Positions 7,986 to 14,211 of a DNA stretch of 14,211 nt are shown here, piece after piece. Location of the stretch: positions 1 to 14,211 of the forward strand of contig CADWAF010000211.1 in NCBI GenBank assembly GCA_902984215.1, read 5' to 3'. Position numbers and translations under genes: made by a program. The notes under the pieces were generated by a model. The model saw only the letters and a program-made list of their open reading frames with translations. It was not told the origin of the DNA and ran no database searches. Numbering within the stretch: position 1 is the first letter of the stretch; every line of letters begins with the position of its first letter. Source of the stretch: Willaertia magna. Its lineage: Eukaryota; Heterolobosea; Eutetramitea; Acrasida; Naegleriidae.

Positions 7986-8395
7986 AAATTTACCATTTTT
8001 TTCTCTTATTAAAACTACACCAAACATATCATCCAAAGTCTTTTAACTATTAATGTAAATACTATAAATTTTTCTATATAGTCTTAATGAATATTTTTTA
8101 TACTTTTATTTTCTTTCAAAACTTCCATTAAATAAACTAAAATCTCTATTTTATTAAAATCATACCTATTGATAATTTTTTGTATTCTATTGATAGTAAT
8201 TTTATTTATAATTGGAATAGCTTTTTTTTTAAAAATTTGTTTCTTTTTTTTTTAAAAGAATATTAATGATTATTTATAATAAGTTTAATAACAGTTATTA
8301 TATTGGTTGAAAATTGCAAAATAAAAGTTTTCTGCTTAGTAGTTTTTTTTTTTGCAAATTTTTGTAAAAAAATTTTTGTTTTTTTTTCTTTAAAA
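7980..8395 (-). pseudogene. Eroded coding relic G, small basic protein
   Basis: From about 8395 a minus-strand frame begins Lys-rich (FLKKKKTK, KFAKKKTTKQKTF), passes one TAA near 8265 and continues KKKKKQIFKKKAIPIINKIT, INRIQKIINRYDFNKIEILV, YLMEVLKENKSIKNIH. After one frame change at about 8070 it ends TLDDMFGVVLIREKNGKFV followed by TAA at 7982-7980. The basic N-terminus followed by two helix-like segments is loosely reminiscent of histone-fold or DNA-packaging proteins, but I see no diagnostic residues and do not assign it. No ATG is identifiable. The Lys-rich beginning could instead be the tail of relic H, whose TAG lies at 8401-8399. The terminal 19 residues are the best-preserved coding signal here. 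Confidence 0.4.
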
Positions 8396-8398
8396 AAA

Positions 8399-9526
8399 CT
8401 ATGAAACTACTAAATAGTTAAAAGATCACACACTATTTTGTATAGTAATAACTTTATATGTATTATTTCCAATTTATTTGTTAAATAAAAACCATTTTTT
8501 TTTAAATTGTCAATATTTTTTCTTAAAATTTCATAAACTATATCCATCTCGTTTTTTTCTGGAGTAGATTGAAATATAGTAAATAGAAAATAATTTTTTA
8601 GTTACTTTCTCTTTAGTATAACAAAATTCATTAATTGTAATAAATAATAAATAAAAATTCATTATACTCTTCTTAAACAATAAAATTCTATCAATATTTA
8701 TTATAAAAAAATATGTATAATTATTGAATTTTATAAATTTATGAATATAAGTAAAATAATTATAACTATTATAAATATTATTTATCTTTAAACTATCGCT
8801 GTTTTTATAAAAATCTTTATAATAATTAATATCTCTAATAAAATCCTTATAAAAATTAAATTTCATTTCAAATTGAAATATCAATAGTCGATAATATAAA
8901 TAATTATAAAGTTTAAGGTTATAATTATTAAAGATATTTTGATTTTCAAAAGAATAATGTTTATATTTTTTATAATAAAATATTCTTTATTATTTTTGTA
9001 TTTTATAAAACTAAAAATTTTTTAAAATTCAATAAATATACTAAATCTAAAATATCTCTACTATTAACTGTTTGTGTTATGAAATTATTTAAAATTAAAT
9101 TTTTAAATAATTCAAATAGTTAATTAATATTTATTTTAGAGCTTTTAGATTTTAAAATATATTTTATTATTTATTCAATAATATTTTCAACATTAATAAA
9201 TATATATTTGTTTAAAAAATTTATATTAAAACAAGATAAAACAGAAAATAGATTAGAATTTTGATTATTAAATTTATTATTGTAATCAAGTTTTTTTGTT
9301 GTTTAAAATTATTAATATTTTTAAATTCATCTTCTTCTTATTTAAAACCACCAATATCTTCATGTTCTTCTTTAATAGATTTAATTATAATGTATTTAAT
9401 TAATTATATAAATTGCAACCAAAATTTATTAAAAACTTTTCTCAAAAAACTTATAAACTTTTTAAATTCTTTCATATCAAAAGCTTTCTTTATTGTAGTA
9501 ACAAATTATTAATTTTTGTTAGACAT
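8399..9526 (-). pseudogene. Eroded coding relic H, about 376 codons
   Basis: It starts at ATG 9526-9524 (MSNKN) followed at once by two TAA codons (9511-9506) where Gln-Gln would fit, then FVTTIKKAFDMKEFKKFISF, LRKVFNKFWLQFI, KSIKEEHEDIGGFK, EEDEFKNINNFKQQKN. A one-base shift covers about 9215-9005 (FINVENIIE, SKSSKININ, LILNNFITQTVNSRDILDLV), then the first frame returns. From about 9000 to a TGA at 8533-8531 it is open (KHYSFENQNIFNNYNLKLYN, FEMKFNFYKDFIRDINYYKD, EFCYTKEKVTKKLFS, SRKKRDGYSL). Beyond that TGA the frame still codes (QFKKKWFLFNK, IGNNTYKVITIQNSV, SFNYLVVS), broken by TGA and TAA codons, to a TAG at 8401-8399. The family is unknown. Start and end share one frame, so the two indels compensate. 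Confidence 0.5.
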
Positions 9527-9599
9527 CAATTTAGCTGTTAGGTTAATAATTAATGTATTTAAATAAATTAATGAAAGAAAATAGATAAATTTTTTTAAT

Positions 9600-11516
9600 T
9601 TAGATGTTTATAGACCTATAATTATATTTAAAAATAAACTTTTCAAAAGCTTCAACAAATATAAGCTATTAATTGAAAAAACAAGAAACTATTTTTATTT
9701 TAGATTGTTAAATTGTTTAATATTTAGAAATAAATTTTTTACTAATTTAGCTGAAACATATAAAGATTTTGTAAATACTTTAAAACAAAATATCAAAACA
9801 CATAAAATTTAAAATTTTAAATTCATATTATCTGATATTTTAAACTTATATATTGTTACAAGAGGTTTTAATTTAAAAAAAAGAATTCAAATAAAGTATA
9901 TGGAAAAGGTGAATTTTTAAAATTTATTAAACATATTTTATACATTAATTTATATGATAATTTATTAGTTCTTAAAGATGTCAATAGTAAATTCAAAGAA
10001 AAAAATAATAAATATTTCATTCTGTGTTGACTATAATAATAATCTTGAATATAATAAGATTGAAGTTTTTATGTTTAATAAAAAAAAGTATAACTACAAT
10101 GAAGTTTATTATTTATTAAAAATAAACATGACTTTTAATTTTATTAAAGTTGACGAAAAAAAAGGTAAGTATAAAACTCATAATTTTAAATTGTTTATTG
10201 TTTGTTGTTTATTGTATATATATTATACTTTTTGTGAGATATAATAATTTAATAATAAATTTTAAAAATTATATTTATACTAATTTTTTCTACTCTTACT
10301 TGTATAGTAAAAAATATTATAAGAAATATTATAAATTTTTTAAAAGTATTGTACAAAATCAGTTTAGTTAACTATATTTTAAAATTTTGTGTTAAAAAAT
10401 AAATAAATAAAACATAGAACCAAGAAAAAGTACTAAAGTAAGAAAATTAACAGTTAGCCAGTTTGAAAAGAGATTAAAAGAAAGTAAATAATAAAGATTA
10501 GTTAAAAAGTTATTAAAAGAAAAACAAGATAGAAAAAAAGTAAAAACTAATTATTTTTCTTTTTTTTTAAAAGAAGATTCTTTATTTTCAAAAAATAAAA
10601 AAAAAACAATATTTGTAAAACAAGTTATTTTAAGTGTTTTATTAGATGAAGAATTAATAGTTATTGATAAAGTTAATGATAATTTATTAGATAAAACTTT
10701 GAAAGTATTAATTGAAAATAATTACTATTTACTAACTAAAACTACAACAACATTAACATTCACAAAAAAAAATTAACATTTATTAAACAGTTAACGGGTG
10801 AAATTAAATGTAATGTAGAAAGACAATAAAATTTAAATGAAATCTAAAAAGAAAATAAAGAAGGTCAAGAAAAAGATGATAAAGTTTAAAAATTTTTTAA
10901 ATCTATCATAAATGAAAATATAAAGAATAAAATATAAATTAAATTGAATACATTTAAAAATAAATATATAGCAAAAGTAGAAACAATATTTTTATTTCAA
11001 GTACTTACAAAAAATATTAAAAAATTATACAATAATATACAATTATTTTATAAGTTTTTGATTGAAATTAAATAAAAGAAAAAAAATAAATTTAAACTAA
11101 AGGCAGTAAATTGGATTAAAGTTATTTATTATATTTTTAATTATTTTAGAATCAAGAAGAAAGAAAGTTATCTAAGTTATATTAGCAATATTAAGACTTT
11201 GGATTTAAATAATTATATTAAATTCTTAAAAAATGATCAATTAACAATTTGAATTGTTATAATGAAAAAATTTATTGAAATATTAATTTTAATTAAATTT
11301 TTTAAATCAAATAAAATATTAAACATATTAAACATTTTAAAAATAAAAGTAAATAATGAAGTATTAATTTCAATTAATATTAAGAGACAGAAATTTAATG
11401 AAGTAACAAAAGAAATATTTGTAAATTATTTTGAAGAAGGAAAAAGAGATTTTTTGTTTGGTAATTATGTTATTAAAAAAGATAAAATATTATTTATTAA
11501 AAAAAAAATATACTAA
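9600..11516 (+). pseudogene. Eroded coding relic I, long plus-strand gene of unknown family
   Basis: Several abutting plus-strand frames form a run of coding-like sequence. About 9603-9915: KSFNKYKLLIEKTRNYFYF, NLAETYKDFVNTLKQNIK. About 9902-9990: GEFLKFIKHILYINLYDNLL. 9978-10244: KIINISFCVDYNNNLEYNK, FNFIKVDEKKGKYKTHNFK. About 10240-10770: EPRKSTKVRKLTVSQFEKR, VILSVLLDEELIVIDKVND. About 10764-11516: TFIKQLTGEIKCNVERQ, YLSYISNIKTLDLNNYIKFL, FNEVTKEIFVNYFEEGKRD. The last frame spans about 250 codons with only six stops (for example TAA 10827-10829 and TGA 11250-11252), all one transition from Gln or Trp codons. Frame changes sit at homopolymer A runs. If this was one gene it exceeded 600 codons. 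A basic Lys/Arg region (10411-10560) lies in the middle. No start codon is clear and no family is recognised. It diverges from relic H. Confidence 0.45.
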
Positions 11517-11662
11517 AATTATTAAACTTAAATTTAATAAAAAAAAGCTATTATTTAATTTTAGTTCTTTATTTAAGTATAATAACATATTAAATAAAGC
11601 TAAAAAAAAGTATAACAATAATAAAAATATTTATTAAAAAAAAATATCTGATTTTTAGGTAA

Positions 11663-12489
11663 CAAAGTTTAGTTTATATTTCATTTTCTTTAAAAAAAAC
11701 ACCTTCATTTCTTATTACTCCTATATCACTCAAAGTATTATCTTTTTCTTTAAAAGATAACTCAAAAACAAATATATTAGAAAAATTACTTTTATCAACT
11801 TTTTTTAGAAAAAATATATCTTTAATGTCTTTTTTAGATTTAAAATATTTAAATAATAGTTTTACTTTAGAAAGAGGTAATAATTTATTAAATGTAGTTT
11901 CATTCTATAAAAAGAAATATATTTTATTAAAAATAAAGTATAAAAAATACATTAAAATAATTAATAACTTTAATATATTATAGAGCTCAATTAAAGATTA
12001 AGAAGGATTAAATAAAAGGTTATTAAAGAAAACTTTGAAAATTTGGATTATAAATTAAAGAGAGAATATTTTAATTTCTATTATAAATTTAAGAGTAAAA
12101 GAGTTTTAAACTTTAGTAATACTAATTTAAAGTTTTTATTTGAGAAGAAGTATTATAATAGATATATATTTATTGTTTGTTGTTTATTTAGAAAGGAATT
12201 TAATATTTATAAAAATTTACAATACAGTTTAAATTATAACCAAAATTGTAAAATGTTTATTATATGTTATAAAATTGAAACAATAGAAGTAAAAAGTAGA
12301 AATAAAATATTTAATAAGCTTTTAATAACGTATGTTGTTAATTATAGAAAAAACTTATTACAAAAGATTAAATATAACAAAAAAAAAGAAGAAACTCTAA
12401 AAGCTTAAAAGTTACAAGTATATGGAATTGCAAAGAATTTAGAGAAACTAAATGATAAAAAAAAGAAAGAATACTTGAAAGATAAGTAA
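11663..12489 (+). pseudogene. Eroded coding relic J, basic protein with Lys/Glu-rich end
   Basis: Frame 2 is open from 11663 to a TAG at 11981-11983 (SLKKTPSFLITPISLKVLSF, SLKDNSKTNILEKLLLSTFF, SFLDLKYLNNSFTLERGNN). It continues for about 20 codons through one TAA, and a poly-A frame change at about 12030 leads into the open stretch up to 12408 (LDYKLKREYFNFYYKFKSKR, YIFIVCCLFRKEFNIYKN, CYKIETIEVKSRNKIFNK, NKKKEETLKA). After the TAA at 12406-12408 the same frame goes on (KLQVYGIAKNLEKLNDKKKK) to a TAA at 12487-12489. The C-terminal Lys/Glu-rich part looks helical or coiled-coil. No ATG is evident at the left end, so J could be the continuation of relic I after the disrupted stretch 11517-11662. 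The family is unknown. Confidence 0.42.
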
Positions 12490-12524
12490 TTTGTTACTTT
12501 TTTATTATTTTAAAATTTGTGTAT

Positions 12525-12542
12525 AATTTGTTTATACAAATT
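12525..12542. other. Inverted repeat (7-bp arms) between relic J and the RCC1-like gene
   Basis: AATTTGT at 12525-12531 pairs with ACAAATT at 12536-12542 around a TTAT loop. It falls in the short gap where the extreme AT region ends and the better-preserved gene begins. In such AT-rich DNA this may be chance. Confidence 0.3.
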
Positions 12543-12675
12543 GTAGTTTGGGTTTTTAGTATTTTGTAGGACATTGTGTTTTTTTTCTTATATTTTTTCA
12601 ATAAATTTTTTTAGAAGTTTGAAAATTTTTCTGCCTACTAGGATTCAGTCTAAAAAGGATTTCGTTGAAAAAAAA

Positions 12676-13721
12676 ATGTCACAACAAATTCTTCACATTT
12701 TTGGTGATGAGCCACTACAAGATTTCGATAAAAATCAAATTGAACATTTATTGAAAAGAATTAATAAAATTAAACAAATAGCTTGTGGTTATCATCACAT
12801 TATAATTTTAGATGATTTAAATAATATTTATACTTGTGGTTGGAATAAGAATGGACAATTAGGATTAGGTCACAAAAACAAAGTAAATTGTTTTACAAAA
12901 GTTGATGAATTAAGTGGACAAGTTAAATATATTGCTGGTGGTGGTTATTTTACATTGGTTGTAACAAAACAAAATGAAATATTGGGTGCCGGTAGTACTT
13001 TTATAATTAATGACAGTGACTCTTTTACAAAAATACAACAATTACAAAATGATTTTGTTGTAAAGAATATTAAATGTGGTGTAGTTACTTCAATAATGTT
13101 AAATAATAGAGATGAATTTTTTGTGGCAGGAAGGAATAGCAGCAATCCACTTGGTCATCCAGATTCATCTAAAAAGTTTACAACATTTGAAAAATTAAAT
13201 TTAGACTTTACAAATGTTGGAATTAAAGATATTGGCTGTGGATACTTTTATTCACTAATTTTAACAAATGATAATTTTGTTTATATTTCTGGATTTGGTA
13301 AATTTAAAACATTTACAAAATTAAATACAATGAAATATAAACAAATTTCTTGCTTATATGACGGTTTTAATTTATTAACATTAGATGGAAAAGAACTTTA
13401 CAATTATAGAAAAGATTGTAATTATAATTATAATGAAAATATTTTAAAGTTTATTCTGGTTTGGGATATCACACTTATTATTTAACTGTCAATGGAAAAA
13501 AAGAAATTAAAAAAGCGACAACAAGCAATGTTAGCGAGCCAGTTAAAAGAGATTGGCAATTACCATATTTATCTGTTTTTATTGGAAATAACTTTGTTGC
13601 AATTTTAAATTCTACTTATTGTATTGAATCAGAAGAAACAAAGGAAGTGAAAAGAATGATTAAATTATTGTTTAAACAATTAATTGATTATAGTCCTTTT
13701 GCTGATGTTTATTTTAATTGA
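12676..13721 (+). CDS. RCC1-repeat beta-propeller protein with one frameshift near the C-terminus
   Basis: Start ATG 12676 follows an A-rich leader and aligns with the ATG of the degraded copy at 3050, so I prefer it to an in-frame upstream ATG at 12574. RCC1-type blades are visible by their Gly-rich cores: IACGYHH (35-41) with CGWNKNGQLGLGH (54-66), IAGGGYF with LGAGS (86-107), IKCG with VAGRNSS (132-156), IGCGYFYS with ISGFG (186-208), then SCLYDG and LTLDG. At about 13447-13460 one base appears missing in a T run; the frame then changes to SGLGYHTYYLTVNG, DWQLPYLS and YSPFADVYFN, ending in TGA at 13719-13721. Joined length would be about 348 residues, shorter than canonical seven-bladed RCC1. 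The family includes Ran exchange factors and many protein-binding propellers; the partner cannot be told. Gln is encoded by CAA throughout, with no in-frame TAA or TAG. The frameshift may be a sequencing error or an early inactivating lesion. Confidence 0.85.
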
Positions 13722-13917
13722 TTTTTTAGGTAGTAATGAGAAATTTATAACAAAAATATGAAAATAATTGCAAACATTACAATAATAATGGAATAATTGA
13801 GAAACGTGAATTTTATAAAAATTTATTTATTCGTATTTTATTCAGCTAAAAATCCTATTGTAAAAAAACTTAGACGCCCAAACAACCAATAGTTGAATTG
13901 CTATTTTGATTATCGAA

Positions 13918-13990
13918 GCCTTCATAGCTCAGTTGGAAGAGCGCGGGACTTCTAATCCCGAGGTCTTGGGTTCGAGCCCCACTGGAGGTA
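13918..13990 (+). tRNA. tRNA-Arg (anticodon UCU)
   Basis: A 73-base cloverleaf. The acceptor stem is GCCTTCA (13918-13924) with TGGAGGT (13983-13989) and discriminator A. The D-arm is GCTC/GAGC. The anticodon stem CGGGA/TCCCG encloses the loop CTTCTAA, giving anticodon TCT, which reads AGA, a heavily used Arg codon in AT-rich genomes. The T-arm has loop TTCGAGC; the first T-stem pair is a T-C mismatch, the other four are canonical. Internal A box TAGCTCAGTTGG and B box GGTTCGAGCCC are intact, a TTTTT terminator lies at 13997-14001, and there is no intron or encoded CCA. It is probably functional. Confidence 0.95.
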
Positions 13991-14211
13991 GAAATGTTTT
14001 TGTGGAAATTTTTATTCTAAAAATTTACTTGTTAAAATATTTATTAAAATTGTTCTTCAATTATTGCTGTAAAGTTCATTACAAATAATTAAAATACTTT
14101 CTAATATTGTAACCAGAAATTCTGTTCCCTCTATTTTAAATGTTTTAAATTATTTAGTAAAATTTAATTTTGTGTTTATTTAAAACTACCACTTAAAAAT
14201 TAATTTTTCAC
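13991..14211. other. Non-coding tail of the window
   Basis: After the Pol III terminator the sequence is AT-rich with no open frame of coding character, no further tRNA and no recognisable repeat. Nothing supportable is present. Confidence 0.6.

Noticed and set aside
8780..8815. NSDS in relic H as an eroded DNA polymerase B motif C (DTDS)
   Set aside because: The Thr-to-Ser change is not a GC-to-AT transition, and no motif A or B was found at the expected distances.
9261..9512. Plus-strand open frame with SSSSYLKPPISSCSS
   Set aside because: Antisense of relic H; the minus strand gives the more natural acidic segment KEEHEDIGGFK at the same place.
3165..12490. Mitochondrial DNA insertion (TGA as Trp, AT-rich)
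   Set aside because: TAA and TAG are also internal, and none of the relics resembles a respiratory-chain or ribosomal protein.
12945..13145. Minus-strand open frame inside the RCC1-like gene
   Set aside because: Antisense shadow of a well-supported coding region.
13906..14088. Plus-strand open frame of 60 codons covering the tRNA
   Set aside because: It is the translation of the tRNA-Arg gene itself (the familiar QLEERGTSNPEVLGSSPTGG artefact of tRNA sequences), not a protein gene.
1..14211. CRISPR arrays, bacterial operons, insertion sequences, terminal inverted repeats of an element
   Set aside because: No regularly spaced repeats of CRISPR type, no ribosome-binding sites, no recognisable transposase, and no convincing inverted termini at the array edges (about 3.05-3.17 and 12.5-12.6 kb) by eye.

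Overview
The window looks like nuclear DNA of a very AT-rich unicellular eukaryote. Supporting signs are an RCC1-type beta-propeller gene, an HSP90 gene fragment, Asn/Gln- and Ser/Thr-rich low-complexity coding sequence, a eukaryotic-style tRNA-Arg(UCU) gene with A and B boxes and a T-run terminator, and no bacterial ribosome-binding sites or operon signals. An amoeboid protist (heterolobosean such as Naegleria, or another AT-rich amoeba) is my best guess; this is inference and the sequence does not settle it.

Layout. (1) 1-1850 has moderate AT content and is a patchwork of broken gene pieces set edge to edge: the C-terminal tail of an RCC1-like gene (minus), a Ser/Thr/Asn-rich fragment (plus), an HSP90 fragment with an internal deletion (minus) and an Asn/Gln-rich fragment (minus). 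(2) 1850-2344 is non-coding and holds a degraded tRNA-like sequence with Pol III box matches. (3) 2345-3050 (minus) is a degenerate copy of the RCC1-like gene. (4) 3165-12490 is extremely AT-rich and contains almost no long uninterrupted reading frame. Read through single-base nonsense lesions, it resolves into a compact, mostly back-to-back array of eroded coding relics: seven on the minus strand (3165-9526) and two on the plus strand (about 9600-12489), diverging at about 9.55 kb. None has a recognisable family. Five exact copies of a palindromic TATA-like motif lie in gaps of the minus-strand array, two of them 31-44 bases before an ATG. (5) 12676-13721 (plus) is the best-preserved gene, an RCC1-repeat protein with one frameshift near its end. 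(6) 13918-13990 is tRNA-Arg(UCU).

How the parts relate. The eroded RCC1 copy (minus) and the good copy (plus) point away from each other and flank the relic array as an inverted pair. Aligned by hand, most of their differences are G-to-A or C-to-T relative to the good copy, including one CAA-to-TAA at the Gln of the RCC1 signature. The relics between them carry stops of the same kind (TAA where Gln fits, TGA or TAG where Trp or Gln fits) with comparatively few frameshifts. The most economical reading is that a large foreign or mobile multi-gene segment, together with one RCC1 copy, was hit by a GC-to-AT mutational process (RIP-like or deamination-like). What the segment was (endogenous virus, large DNA transposon, linear plasmid) cannot be decided from sequence by eye.
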